Assembly: GCA_947626795.1 (NCBI GenBank)
Contig: CANQTH010000013.1
Location: forward strand, 1 to 48,019
Reading direction: 5' to 3'
Length of the DNA: 48,019 bases
From: an uncultured Lachnospiraceae bacterium
GTDB lineage: Bacteria > Bacillota > Clostridia > Lachnospirales > Lachnospiraceae
Shown piece by piece: positions 1 through 7,881 of this stretch. The position numbers were made by a program, and so were the translations under genes. Position 1 is the stretch's first letter. Each line of letters opens with the position of its first letter. The notes beneath the pieces are model-generated. The model was not told where the DNA came from and did no database searches. It was given only the letters and a program-made list of their open reading frames with translations.

Positions 1-263
1 ACGGGCTGGAATGGTCGGTTGGGAAAGTCGCGGGAGAAGAGGAGCTTGCGGCGGGCTCCGGCCGGGCCTATGAGGCGGCCGGGGAGGCGCAGGAAGCGAC
101 GGCTCTGCTGCCGGATTATGCGTTCAAGGGTTCGGACGCTTCCGCGGGGACGAGCGTTTCCGGCCTGTCGGGGGCGGCGGCAGTCCTCGCGCTCTGCGTG
201 GGCGCGTGCCATGCCTTCCGGTTTTTTAAGGGACGGGGCGGGCGCGGGCAGAGGACAGAGTGA
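1..263 (+). CDS. cbiM: C-terminal end of CbiM-type cobalt transport protein (PDGLE domain), partial
   Basis: The open frame enters from the left edge and reads GLEWSVGKVAG at once, the signature start of the PDGLE domain. That domain replaces or accompanies CbiN in cobalt energy-coupling-factor transporters. About 87 residues are visible, ending in one hydrophobic helix (GAAAVLALCVGACHAF) and a basic tail (FFKGRGGRGQRTE), then TGA at 261-263. The domain is thought to assist the substrate-binding membrane protein CbiM in Co2+ uptake. cbiQ and cbiO follow, which supports the call. The fragment could be the tail of a CbiM-PDGLE fusion or a separate PDGLE protein; the start lies outside the window. 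The stop codon sits inside a 35-bp sequence repeated 70 bp downstream. Confidence 0.85.
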   Translation, partial: GLEWSVGKVAGEEELAAGSGRAYEAAGEAQEATALLPDYAFKGSDASAGTSVSGLSGAAAVLALCVGACHAFRFFKGRGGRGQRTE

Positions 264-360
264 GAGGTTGTCTGGCGTAACAGTTCAGCTCTGCGAGACG
301 ATCCGCAAGCTGCGCGTCGTCCACCGCAGAGTGAGAGGTTGTCTGGCGTAACAGTTCAGC
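256..360 (+). repeat. Two direct copies of a ~35-bp sequence spanning the cbiM stop
   Basis: The block CAGAGTGAGAGGTTG followed by TCTGGCGTAACAGTTCAGC occurs at about 256-290 and again at 326-360. The first copy contains the stop codon of the upstream gene. The 36-bp stretch between them, with CTGCGAGACGATCCGCAAG, has no feature I can name. Confidence 0.8.
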
Positions 361-500
361 CTTCCGGCTTCACAGTTACGGAATCCGGCTCATTTCAAGT
401 TTGCCTTCGGCAAAGAGCCATTCCCACTCGGCAGAATTTACACGTTCTTACGGATTTTGCAGCAAATGCAAAATCCTGGGCTGAACTGTTACTGTCTGGC
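343..500 (-). repeat. Intergenic hairpin repeat element, copy A (inverted)
   Basis: This is a reverse-oriented relative of the elements at 1321-1450 and 1471-1600. It carries GGAATCCGGCTC, the small TTGCCTTCGGCAAA hairpin, the GGATTTTGCAGC block and terminal CTGAACTGTTAC. It fills the gap before cbiQ. Its potential to fold into a long RNA hairpin is seen directly; any function is unknown. Confidence 0.75.
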
Positions 501-523
501 ATTCTCTTAGAAAGGCGGGGCGT

Positions 524-1294
524 ATGGGAAGATTAGGCGGCGCGCTTTCAGAAGTCCGTCGCATGGACGAGATCGCGTCAAGAAAGCAGTGGGTGAACCA
601 GATCCATCCACTGGTAAAATTGATGGTCACGGCGCTTTTTCTTGTGCTGGCCATGTCCTTTTCCCCGGACAGGCTGGCATTTCTTTTGCGGATGGGGGCG
701 TATCCGATCGCGCTGTTCATCTTAGGGGAAGTCCCGTTTTGGGACAGCTTGCGGCGGCTGCGCGTCGTCTTGCCGCTTGTCTGCCTGACGGGCGCGCTCA
801 ATCCGTTTTTTGACCGCAGCCCGGGAGCGGAGCTTTTCGGCGTTCCGGTCACGGCGGGCGTTTTGTCGATGCTTGCCCTGATGGTGAAAGGGATTTACGG
901 CGTCCTGGCGTCTTATCTCTTGATCGCGACGACGCCGATCGAGGAGATCTGCTACGCCCTGCGCAAGCTGCGCGTCCCGGCCGTCCTCGTGACGCAGTTT
1001 TTGCTGACGTGCCGTTATATCAGCCTTTTGCTGGAGGAGGCGGGCCGCGTCATGCAGGCGTACTCTTTGCGCGCGCCGGGGCAGAAAGGCGTGCGCTTTC
1101 GGGCGTGGGGGTCGTTGGCCGGGCAGCTTTTGCTAAGGAGCATGGACCGGGCGGACGAGGTGTATCAGAGTATGGCGCTCCGCGGGTTCCGCGGGGAATT
1201 TTGCCAGGGGGAAGGGCTGCGCTGCCGGGCGAAGGATTACTTGTACCTGGCTGTTTGGGCTGGGATCTTTTTCCTGCTCTGTCGCTGCGGCTAG
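524..1294 (+). CDS. cbiQ: CbiQ, transmembrane component of cobalt ECF transporter
   Basis: A 256-aa integral membrane protein with several hydrophobic segments (LVKLMVTALFLVLAMSF near residue 30, LPLVCLTGALNPFF near 87, MLALMVKGIYGVLASYLL near 115). CbiQ proteins are the T component that couples ATP hydrolysis by CbiO to cobalt movement through CbiM. The cytoplasmic coupling region is recognisable: SLRAPGQKG and, near residue 215, YQSMALRGF, where an A-R-G motif contacts the ATPase. The ATG at 524 follows AAGGCGG with good spacing; a second ATG at 563 is possible. The gene lies between the CbiM fragment and cbiO, but it is separated from each by long repeat-filled gaps, unusual for this operon. 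Confidence 0.92.
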   Translation: MGRLGGALSEVRRMDEIASRKQWVNQIHPLVKLMVTALFLVLAMSFSPDRLAFLLRMGAYPIALFILGEVPFWDSLRRLRVVLPLVCLTGALNPFFDRSPGAELFGVPVTAGVLSMLALMVKGIYGVLASYLLIATTPIEEICYALRKLRVPAVLVTQFLLTCRYISLLLEEAGRVMQAYSLRAPGQKGVRFRAWGSLAGQLLLRSMDRADEVYQSMALRGFRGEFCQGEGLRCRAKDYLYLAVWAGIFFLLCRCG

Positions 1295-1320
1295 AAAGCC
1301 GGGGTTTGAGTGGATTTGAG

Positions 1321-1450
1321 GACTTTGCGCTTGCTGCAAAGTCCGTAAGGAAGAGTAAGTTTTGCCGAGAGGGAATCCGGCTCCTTGCCGAAGGCAAATT
1401 TGAAATGAGCCGGATTCCGTAACAGGGAAGCCGGAAGGCTGAAGTGTTAC
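1321..1450 (+). repeat. Intergenic hairpin repeat element, copy B
   Basis: A ~130-bp element made of a first hairpin (GACTTTGC, loop, GCAAAGTC) and a second long hairpin (GGAATCCGGCTC paired with GAGCCGGATTCC, enclosing TTGCCGAAGGCAA), ending in CTGAAGTGTTAC. It is nearly identical to the copy starting 150 bp later. It lies just after the cbiQ stop. Confidence 0.85.
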
Positions 1451-1470
1451 AGGAAAAGATAACAGCTCAG

Positions 1471-1600
1471 GACTTTGCGCTTGCTGCAAAGTCCGTAAGA
1501 AAGAGTAAATTTTGCCGAGAGGGAATCCGGCTCCTTGCCGAAGGCAAATTTGAAATGAGCCGGATTCCGTAACAGGGAAGCCGGAAGGCTGAACTGTTAT
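1471..1600 (+). repeat. Intergenic hairpin repeat element, copy C (tandem with B)
   Basis: The second direct copy, 150 bp downstream of copy B and differing by only a few bases. It ends CTGAACTGTTAT just upstream of the cbiO ribosome-binding site. The two copies together separate cbiQ from cbiO by over 300 bp, and I see no gene in that gap. Confidence 0.85.
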
Positions 1601-1621
1601 ACAGAAAAGAGGTTGGGGCGG

Positions 1622-2395
1622 ATGGGGACTGCGATTGGAATCAAGATGGAACACGTCGGCTTTTGTTATGAGAAAGGCGCGCCGATCCTGCGGGACGTCA
1701 CATTTTCCGCGGGCGCGGGGGAATGCGTCGGTCTGATCGGCGCGAACGGCGTCGGGAAGTCCACGCTCCTGCGGCTCTTGGTGGGGCTGAACGCTGGGTA
1801 CAGCGGGCGCGTGCAGGTCTGCGGGCTTTCCGTGGAAAAGAAGAATCTTCCGGAGATCCGAAGGCGGGCGGGGTACGTGTTCCAGGATTCGGACAGCCAG
1901 TTGTTCTCGCAGAACGTGTACGAGGACGTGGCGTTCGCGCCAAGGAATTACGGCCTGCCGGAGGACGAGGTGGGGAAGCGCGCCAGAGAGGCTTTGGAAA
2001 TGGCGCGGATCTGGCATTTGAGGGAAAAGCAGGTATACAAAATGTCGGGCGGGGAGAAAAAGCTGGCGGCTATCGCGGGCGTGCTTGCGATGCGGCCGGA
2101 TATTCTTTTGATGGATGAGCCGACCATTTCCTTAGACCCGAAGAACCGCAGGAACCTCATCCATATTTTAAACGGCCTGGGGCAGTTGAAGGTCATCGCC
2201 ACCCACGACCTGGACATGGCGCTGGATACCTGCAGCCGCGTGGCTCTGATGGCGGACGGAAAGATCGTGCGGGACGGGCCGGCAAAGGAAATTTTGTCGG
2301 ATCAGGAATTGCTGGAGGCGCACGGGCTGGAACTCCCGTTATGTCTGCAGGGTCTTAGGGGGAATGGGATTTCCGCTATGCCGGCAGAGTCTTAG
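1622..2395 (+). CDS. cbiO: CbiO, ATP-binding subunit of cobalt ECF transporter
   Basis: A 257-aa ABC ATPase. Walker A is GANGVGKST near residue 40, the Q-loop lies in VFQDSDSQLFSQ, the signature is MSGGEKKLAAIAG, Walker B is ILLMDEPT and the switch histidine is in IATHDLDMA. The sequence QDSDSQLF after the Q-loop is typical of ECF ATPases for metals. It powers cobalt uptake with CbiM and CbiQ. I prefer ATG 1622, 9 nt after GAGG, over the in-frame TTG at 1613; ATG 1646 is also possible. The C-terminal tail (CLQGLRGNGISAMPAES) lies in a short tandem duplication that continues past the stop, so the last residues may be recent and non-conserved. Confidence 0.92.
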   Translation: MGTAIGIKMEHVGFCYEKGAPILRDVTFSAGAGECVGLIGANGVGKSTLLRLLVGLNAGYSGRVQVCGLSVEKKNLPEIRRRAGYVFQDSDSQLFSQNVYEDVAFAPRNYGLPEDEVGKRAREALEMARIWHLREKQVYKMSGGEKKLAAIAGVLAMRPDILLMDEPTISLDPKNRRNLIHILNGLGQLKVIATHDLDMALDTCSRVALMADGKIVRDGPAKEILSDQELLEAHGLELPLCLQGLRGNGISAMPAES

Positions 2396-2438
2396 GGGAT
2401 GGGATTTTCGCTATGTTTGCAGGTTTTAGGGGGCGAGG
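2348..2438 (+). repeat. Three imperfect ~36-bp tandem copies across the cbiO 3' end
   Basis: Copies begin at about 2348, 2385 and 2420, each with CAG(G/A)GTCTTAGG or a close variant, and GGGATTT(C/T)CGCTATG in the first two. The array overlaps the last codons and stop of cbiO and runs into the next gene's leader. Confidence 0.7.
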
Positions 2439-2471
2439 CTGCCGGGAAATGGAGAAAAGGAGTTGGTAGAT

Positions 2472-3674
2472 ATGGGCGGCGCGGCCGTTACATTGAAAAA
2501 AGGAGAAGGCAGGACGGTGAAGTCCGGCGGGATGTGGGTCTTTGACAATGAGATCGCGTCCGTGGAGGGGGATTTTACAAATGGGGATATCGTGGATGTT
2601 TGCGATTTTGACGGCTATCCGTTGGGGAAGGGATTTTTGAACGTCAATTCCAAGATACGCGTCCGCATGATGGCGCGGGGGCGGGGGGCGGAGGTGGACT
2701 CGGATCTGATCCGGATGCGCGCAGAACGCGCGTGGGAGTATCGGAAAAAGACGGTGGATACCTCGTCCTGCCGCGTGATCTTCGGGGAGGCGGACTGGCT
2801 GCCCGGGCTGGTCGTGGACAAATATTCGGACATCCTGGTCGTGCAGTCCCTGGCGCTTGGCATAGACCGCTACAAAGAAGAGATCTTAGAGGATCTGAAG
2901 GAATGCATGGAAAAGGACGGCGTGAAGATCCGCGGGGCGTACGAGCGCAGCGACGCGAAAGTGCGCAGGCAGGAAGGGATGGAGCTGCGCAAGGGCTTTC
3001 TGGGGCCTGCGTTTGACACGAAGGTGGAAATTTTGGAAAACGGCGTCCGCTATCTCGTGGATGTGAAGGATGGCCAGAAGACAGGGTTTTTCCTGGATCA
3101 GAAATACAACCGCAAGGCCATCCAGCGTATTTGCAGGGACGCGCGGGTCTTAGACTGCTTTACGCATACGGGATCGTTCGCCCTGAATGCCGGGATCGCC
3201 GGGGCGAGGAGCGTGCTTGGCGTGGACGCTTCCCAACTGGCGGTGGATCAGGCCAGGGAAAACGCCGCGCTGAACGGCTTGTCGGAAAAAGTGGTGTTCC
3301 AGTGCGCGGACGTGTTCGAACTGCTGCCGGAATTGGAGCGGCAGGGCGAGAAGTTTGACGTCGTCATCTTAGACCCGCCCGCGTTCACGAAGTCCAGGCA
3401 TTCTGTGAAAAATGCCGTCAAGGGCTATCGCGAGATCAACCTGCGCGGCATGAGGCTGGTAAAGGACGGGGGCTTTTTGGCGACCTGCTCCTGCTCCCAT
3501 TTCATGGAAGAGGAGCTGTTCGCAAAGACGATCCGCCAGGCGGCGTCAAGCGCGCACAAGCGGCTGCGCCAGGTGGAATTCCGTACCCAGGCGCCGGATC
3601 ATCCGATCCTGTGGGAGGCGGGAGAGTCTTATTATCTGAAATTTTTTATCTTCCAGGTGTGCGAAGAAGCGTGA
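2472..3674 (+). CDS. RlmI-like class I SAM-dependent rRNA methyltransferase
   Basis: About 400 aa with an N-terminal PUA-like RNA-binding domain (residues ~1-80, VTLKKGEGRTVKSGGMWVF), a middle domain, then a Rossmann methyltransferase. Motif I is VLDCFTHTGSFALNAG near residue 228, the acidic SAM contact is VLGVDASQ, and motif IV is DPPAF at residues 301-305. This layout matches RlmI-type 23S rRNA cytosine-5 methyltransferases; the exact target base is inferred only. A cysteine-rich LATCSCSHF near residue 340 fits an m5C enzyme. The open frame can start at TTG 2463, but AAGGAG ends at 2462, so ATG 2472 with 9-nt spacing is the better start. No operon partner is evident. Confidence 0.88.
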   Translation: MGGAAVTLKKGEGRTVKSGGMWVFDNEIASVEGDFTNGDIVDVCDFDGYPLGKGFLNVNSKIRVRMMARGRGAEVDSDLIRMRAERAWEYRKKTVDTSSCRVIFGEADWLPGLVVDKYSDILVVQSLALGIDRYKEEILEDLKECMEKDGVKIRGAYERSDAKVRRQEGMELRKGFLGPAFDTKVEILENGVRYLVDVKDGQKTGFFLDQKYNRKAIQRICRDARVLDCFTHTGSFALNAGIAGARSVLGVDASQLAVDQARENAALNGLSEKVVFQCADVFELLPELERQGEKFDVVILDPPAFTKSRHSVKNAVKGYREINLRGMRLVKDGGFLATCSCSHFMEEELFAKTIRQAASSAHKRLRQVEFRTQAPDHPILWEAGESYYLKFFIFQVCEEA

Positions 3675-3744
3675 GGCGCGTCTGAAACCAGGGCTGGAAG
3701 TCGGCGGATTGCCGGAAGAATCAGGAGAAAGAAGGAATTATGAC

Positions 3745-5112
3745 ATGAGTGGACGCGTAGACATGACGAAAGGCCCGTTAGGGGGCAAGATCATAAAATA
3801 TACGATCCCGCTTGCCGTGACGGGGATCTTGCAGCAGTTGTTCAATGCGGCGGATCTGGCGGTGGTCGGGCAGTTTTCCGGGAAGGAGGCAATGGCCGCG
3901 GTCGGCGGGAACGCTCCGGTCATCGGGATTTTGGTCAACCTCTTCGTGGGGATCTCGCTTGGGAGCAACGTCGTCATCGCAAGATGCATCGGGCAGCGGG
4001 ACGAGGCGCAAGTCTCAAAGACCGTGCATACGTCAGTGATCGTGGCGCTGCTTGGCGGGATCCTGGTCACGGTCTTGGGGGAATTGTTTGCGCCGGGCGT
4101 CGTGGAGATGCTCGACGTCCCGACGGAAGTCTTCCCGCTTGCCGTAAAATACCTGCGGATCTATCTGGTCGGGATGCCCGTCATCTTATTGTATAATTTT
4201 GAGTCGGCGATCTTCCGGAGCTGCGGGAATACGAGGACGCCGCTCGCCGCGCTGGTGGCTTCCGGCATATTGAACGTTCTGCTCAACCTGTTCTTCGTCC
4301 TTGCGCTTGGGATGGACGTGGACGGGGTGGCGACGGCGACTGTGATCGCGAACGCCGTAAGCTCCCTGCTTTTGTTCGCGGCGCTGCTGCGGACGGATCT
4401 GGTGGTGAAACTGAGCGTGCGGAAGCTGCGCGTCCATATGGACGTGCTGGGGCAGATGTTAAAGATCGGGATTCCGGCGGGCGTGCAGGGGATGATCTTC
4501 TCTTTTGCGAACATCATCGTCCAGTCGGCGGTCAACAGCCTGGGAACCACGGTTATGGCGGCGTCTTCCGCGGCCTACAACCTGGAGATCTTCTCTTATT
4601 ACATCATGAATTCCTTCGGCCAGGCCTGCACGACGTTCGTCGGGCAGAATTACGGCGCGGGGGAGAACGGCAGGTGCCGGAAGGCACTGGGGCTGTGCCT
4701 GCTGCAGAGCGCGGCGGGGACGGCGCTTTCCTGTGGGCTGATCCTGACGTTCAGCACGCAGCTCCTTGGGATCTTCACGACGTCCCCGGACGTCATCGCC
4801 ACGGGGCGCGTCCGCTTGGGATACATCTTTTTCGCGTATATGTTCAGCTTTGCGCAGGAAACCCTCTCCGGCTACCTGCGCGGGTTCGGGGTGTCCTTCA
4901 TCCCGGCGGCCTGCTCGGTCATCGGGATCTGCGGCGTGCGGCTGACCTGGATCTTTACGGTGTTCCGACGCTGGCCGTCCTTTGAGACGATCATGCGCGT
5001 GTACCCGGTCAGCCTGGGGATCACGGCGCTCGTCATCCTGGCCGTGACGCTCATCGTCCGCCCTTCCAGGCGGTACCGGATCGCGAAAGATTCCGCGGCA
5101 GGGAATCCGTAA
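3745..5112 (+). CDS. MATE family multidrug/sodium antiporter
   Basis: About 455 aa, almost entirely hydrophobic, with the roughly 12 membrane spans expected of MATE exporters. The N-terminus carries the family hallmark DMTKGPLGGKIIKYTIPLA followed by FNAADLAVVGQFSG. The internal-repeat relation appears in the second half (GIPAGVQGMIFSFANIIVQ, then GQNYGAGENGRCRKAL). These proteins export cationic compounds using Na+ or H+ gradients; the substrate cannot be read here. ATG 3745 has GAAGGA 8 nt upstream and is preferred to the upstream in-frame TTG at 3709. It stands alone between rlmI and a repeat element. Confidence 0.9.
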   Translation: MSGRVDMTKGPLGGKIIKYTIPLAVTGILQQLFNAADLAVVGQFSGKEAMAAVGGNAPVIGILVNLFVGISLGSNVVIARCIGQRDEAQVSKTVHTSVIVALLGGILVTVLGELFAPGVVEMLDVPTEVFPLAVKYLRIYLVGMPVILLYNFESAIFRSCGNTRTPLAALVASGILNVLLNLFFVLALGMDVDGVATATVIANAVSSLLLFAALLRTDLVVKLSVRKLRVHMDVLGQMLKIGIPAGVQGMIFSFANIIVQSAVNSLGTTVMAASSAAYNLEIFSYYIMNSFGQACTTFVGQNYGAGENGRCRKALGLCLLQSAAGTALSCGLILTFSTQLLGIFTTSPDVIATGRVRLGYIFFAYMFSFAQETLSGYLRGFGVSFIPAACSVIGICGVRLTWIFTVFRRWPSFETIMRVYPVSLGITALVILAVTLIVRPSRRYRIAKDSAAGNP

Positions 5113-5206
5113 GAACGTGTAAAGTTTGCCGGGTGGGGATCCGGCTCTTTGCCGAAGGAAAATTTGAAATGAGCCGGATCCCGTAACTGTGAAGGCAAAC
5201 TGTTAC
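5108..5206 (+). repeat. Intergenic hairpin repeat element, copy D (partial)
   Basis: It has the second-hairpin part of the family (GGATCCGGCTC ... GAGCCGGATCC around GCCGAAGG) and ends CTGTTAC. It begins in the last codons of the MATE gene, so the 3' end of that gene is built from repeat sequence. Confidence 0.75.
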
Positions 5207-5236
5207 AAAAAAAGAATGCGATAACGGCGAGGCGTA

Positions 5237-5265
5237 TTGACTTTATTTCTGTAAAATGCTATATT
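5237..5265 (+). promoter_or_regulatory. Sigma-A promoter for riboswitch-dapA transcript
   Basis: TTGACT at 5237-5242 and TATATT at 5260-5265 with a 17-nt spacer. The lysine riboswitch aptamer begins about 25 nt downstream. Confidence 0.8.
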
Positions 5266-5289
5266 AGCCTTAGTTGAAAAATATAATTT

Positions 5290-5451
5290 GATAGAGGTCG
5301 CGCAATTCATGAGTAGTTTGCCGGATGTGGCAGGCACAGCCGATGGCGGATGAAAGGGGAGTGCGCCGAAAGGGCTTGTTTCCTGCGGCAAGTCCCTTGG
5401 GCGTAAGGCGAATAGCCTTATGACTGTCATCTGGACGGATGGAGAGCTATC
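5290..5451 (+). promoter_or_regulatory. Lysine riboswitch (L box) aptamer
   Basis: The closing stem pairs GATAG (5290-5294) with CTATC (5447-5451). The conserved L-box segments are present in order: AGAGGTCGCGC, GAGTAGT, the GCGCCGAAAGG block, and TGACTGTCAT followed by GGATGGAGAGCTATC. Lysine binding represses lysine-pathway genes by early termination or translation block, which fits dapA about 220 nt downstream. The aptamer is about 162 nt, near the usual size. Confidence 0.92.
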
Positions 5452-5482
5452 GGAGAGTTATGCGGATATTTGATATCTTTGA

Positions 5483-5507
5483 GCCGACGTTCCGTCGGCC
5501 TTTCTAT
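5483..5507 (+). terminator. Candidate riboswitch-controlled terminator
   Basis: GCCGACG pairs with CGTCGGC around a 3-nt loop and is followed by CTTTCTATT, 31 nt after the aptamer. A second weaker hairpin (CGCTGCAAG 5570-5578 with CTTGCAGCG 5594-5602) lies nearer dapA. Which one forms the expression platform is inference. Confidence 0.55.
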
Positions 5508-5669
5508 TCCCGCGAGCAATGAGGAAAATAGCCATGCTTGCATGGATATTTGACGAATGCCGCGAGGGGCGCTGCAAGATTGATACCTCGTTGCTTGCAG
5601 CGGGGTCTTTGATTGTTTGGAGCGGCGGGACATGGAATTTTTAAGAAGGATTCAACAGGAGGGAAGGAA

Positions 5670-6566
5670 ATGGCAATTTTCAAAGGAGCTGGCGTCGCGC
5701 TCGTGACGCCGATGAAGGAAAATCTTGAGGTGGATTATGACAAGCTGGCGGAGATCCTGGAAGATCAGATACAGAACGGGACGGACAGCATCATCATCGT
5801 CGGCACGACCGGGGAAGCGTCGACGCTTACGATCGAGGAGCATCTGGAAGTCATCCGCGCGGCGGTTTCCATCGTGAATAAGCGGATCCCGGTCATCGCG
5901 GGGACTGGGTCGAATTGCACGAAGACGGCTGTGGATCTGTCTTATCAGGCGCAGCTTGCCGGAGCGGACGGGCTTTTGGTGGTGACGCCGTATTACAACA
6001 AGGCCACGCAGAAGGGACTGATCAGCCATTATACCGAGATCGCGAAAAAGGTGGATATCCCCATCATCTTATATAACGTGCCGGGCAGGACGGGATGCAA
6101 GATCGCGCCTGAGACGGCGGCGGCCCTGGCGAGGGACGTGGACAACATCGTCGGGATGAAGGACGCGGTTGGCGACATTTCCTATACGCTGCGGCTGATG
6201 GAGCAGGTGCAGGGGGATTTCGACTTGTATTCCGGGGAAGACGGGCAGGTGATCCCGCTGCTCGCCTGCGGGGGGATCGGCGTGATCTCCGTGCTTTCCA
6301 ACATCGCGCCGCGTTTCACGCACGACATGGTGATGAATTACTTGAATGGGAACCGCGAGGAGGCCTTACGGATGCAGTTGAAGGCGCTGCCGCTCGTGGA
6401 CGCGCTGTTTTGCGAGGTCAACCCGATCCCGGTGAAGGCGGCCATGAATCTGCTGGGCTGGGAAGTCGGGCCGCTGCGCGCGCCGCTTTCGGAGATGGAG
6501 CCGGAAAACAAGAAGCGTCTGGCGAAGGCGATGGAAGAGTTTGGGCTTTTGGGTTCGGGGAAATAA
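5670..6566 (+). CDS. dapA: 4-hydroxy-tetrahydrodipicolinate synthase
   Basis: 298 aa, normal length for DapA, a cytoplasmic TIM-barrel aldolase condensing pyruvate with aspartate semialdehyde in lysine/diaminopimelate synthesis. The TTGEA motif lies at residues 46-50, the catalytic tyrosine in LYNVPGR (Tyr135), and the Schiff-base lysine in GMKDAVGD (Lys164). The ATG at 5670 follows AGGAGGGAAGG; the longer frame from 5613 lacks a comparable ribosome-binding site and adds non-conserved residues. It is preceded by a lysine riboswitch and followed by dapB, so feedback control by lysine is very likely. Confidence 0.96.
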   Translation: MAIFKGAGVALVTPMKENLEVDYDKLAEILEDQIQNGTDSIIIVGTTGEASTLTIEEHLEVIRAAVSIVNKRIPVIAGTGSNCTKTAVDLSYQAQLAGADGLLVVTPYYNKATQKGLISHYTEIAKKVDIPIILYNVPGRTGCKIAPETAAALARDVDNIVGMKDAVGDISYTLRLMEQVQGDFDLYSGEDGQVIPLLACGGIGVISVLSNIAPRFTHDMVMNYLNGNREEALRMQLKALPLVDALFCEVNPIPVKAAMNLLGWEVGPLRAPLSEMEPENKKRLAKAMEEFGLLGSGK

Positions 6567-6671
6567 GGCGCTTGTTGCCCACCGCCCATAGAGGTGAGGG
6601 TTTTTCCCGTCTGATAAGAAAGCAGGAAGGGATGACGGTATGTCAGTGGCAATGAAAGAAGATTACCGAGA

Positions 6672-6827
6672 ATGCGCGAGGAGCAGAAAAAAGAAGTCCG
6701 CAAACTGGTAATGGAAGGATTGGAGCAGATAGAAGAAGGAAAAACAAAAGATTTTTACGCGGTGTGCGACAGATTGGAGAAAAAATACAGGGATGAGGCA
6801 GTATCTCTGGCGCTACCGAACGCATAA
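6672..6827 (+). CDS. Small 51-aa protein, antitoxin-like, possibly truncated
   Basis: The frame reads MREEQKKEVRKLVMEG, then LEQIEEGKTKDFYAVCDRLE and KKYRDEAVSLALPNA. The pattern EGLxQIxxGKxxDFxxVxDRLEKKY resembles the C-terminal half of short antitoxin or stability-determinant proteins of type II toxin-antitoxin pairs, but I cannot assign it firmly and no toxin is adjacent. In another frame just upstream, an AGGAAGG site precedes ATGTCAGTGGCAATG encoding MSVAMKEDYR, which would join naturally to this protein after a small frameshift. It may therefore be a decayed longer gene. It sits in the dapA-dapB gap. Confidence 0.4.
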   Translation: MREEQKKEVRKLVMEGLEQIEEGKTKDFYAVCDRLEKKYRDEAVSLALPNA

Positions 6828-6841
6828 CGGAGGGAAATGAA

Positions 6842-7630
6842 ATGGTAAGGATCATCATGCATGGATGCAACGGTAAGATGGGGCAGACCGTCACGGGGAT
6901 CTGCAGCGAGGATGGCGAGGCCGAGATCGTGGCGGGCGTCGACCCATACAATGGGCGGGAGAACCCGTATCCGGTATTTCAAAGTATCGGGGAATGCGAC
7001 GTGGAAGCGGACGTCGTAGTGGATTTTGCGGCGGCGGGCGCGGTGGACGCGTTGTTAGATTACTGCGCGGAGCATAAGCTTCCGGTGGTTTTATGCACAA
7101 CGGGGCTGAGTGAGGCGCAGCTTCAGAAAGTGGAAGAGACGAGCAGGCAGACGGCTGTCTTGAAGTCCGCGAATATGTCGCTTGGGATCAACCTGCTGCT
7201 GGATCTGCTGCCGAAAGCCGCGCATGTGCTTGCGCCTGCGGGGTTTGACATGGAGATCGTGGAAAAGCACCACAATCAGAAAGTGGACGCGCCAAGCGGG
7301 ACGGCGTACGCGCTGGCGGATTCCATCAACGATTCGCTGGGGCGTTCTTATGAATATAAGTTCGATCGGTCGAAGGACCGCAAGAAACGGGAGAAAAACG
7401 AGATTGGGATCCAGGCTGTCCGGGGCGGGAGCATCGTCGGGGAACACGAGGTGATCTTTGCCGGGACGGACGAGGTGATCGAGATCAAGCATACGGCGTA
7501 CTCCAAAGCGGTTTTTGCGAAAGGCGCGGTAGAGGCGGCGAAATTCCTGGCGGGGAAGCCAGCCGGGAAATACGATATGCGGGATGTCGTGCTGCAGCCT
7601 GGAACGGGGACGGGTCCCGCAGCATCTTAA
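6842..7630 (+). CDS. dapB: 4-hydroxy-tetrahydrodipicolinate reductase
   Basis: 262 aa with the N-terminal dinucleotide-binding motif HGCNGKMG (residues 7-14) and the DapB signature EKHHNQKVDAPSGTA near residues 141-155, including the catalytic His pair (143-144) and Lys147. It reduces the DapA product with NAD(P)H in the cytoplasm. AGGGAAATGAA precedes ATG 6842. It lies downstream of the riboswitch and dapA, so co-regulation is likely. The last dozen residues (PGTGTGPAAS) look non-conserved and run into the intergenic repeat that begins at the stop. Confidence 0.95.
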   Translation: MVRIIMHGCNGKMGQTVTGICSEDGEAEIVAGVDPYNGRENPYPVFQSIGECDVEADVVVDFAAAGAVDALLDYCAEHKLPVVLCTTGLSEAQLQKVEETSRQTAVLKSANMSLGINLLLDLLPKAAHVLAPAGFDMEIVEKHHNQKVDAPSGTAYALADSINDSLGRSYEYKFDRSKDRKKREKNEIGIQAVRGGSIVGEHEVIFAGTDEVIEIKHTAYSKAVFAKGAVEAAKFLAGKPAGKYDMRDVVLQPGTGTGPAAS

Positions 7631-7838
7631 CCGAGGGCTTTGCGCTTGCTGCGAAGTCCGTAAGGACACGGAGATTCAGGCAGGAGGGAATCCCCCGCCG
7701 CAGGCGACTGGAACGGAGCGGATTCCGCAGCATCTTAACCGAGGGCTTTGCGCTTGCTGCGAAGTCCGTAAGGACACGAATATTCAGGCAAGAAGGAATC
7801 CGTCCCGCCGCCCGCTACAGGCGATTGGAACGGATTCC
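7618..7838 (+). repeat. Two tandem copies of a ~110-118-bp intergenic hairpin element (E, F)
   Basis: Units start with CGCAGCATCTTAACCGAGG at about 7618 and 7736, followed by the GGGCTTTGCGCTTGCTGCGA hairpin shared with the elements near cbiQ. Each unit ends in GGATTCC. The first copy overlaps the dapB stop. Confidence 0.8.
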
Positions 7839-7843
7839 TTCTT

Positions 7844-7881
7844 GCATTTCCATGCGCGGACGAAATGCCGCGGGAGTTTTT
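7844..7881 (+). terminator. Possible terminator for the dap transcript
   Basis: GCATTTC pairs with GAAATGC, followed by CGCGGGAG and five T. The stem is short and the T run touches the asnA stop codon on the other strand, so this is a weak call. Confidence 0.35.

Noticed and set aside
1133-2017. 294-aa minus-strand frame across cbiQ/cbiO
   Set aside because: It runs antisense through two clear genes and the repeat elements; its duplicated peptide comes from the tandem hairpin elements.
5427-5633. Minus-strand 68-aa frame in the dapA leader
   Set aside because: It overlaps the lysine riboswitch and its expression platform; non-coding.
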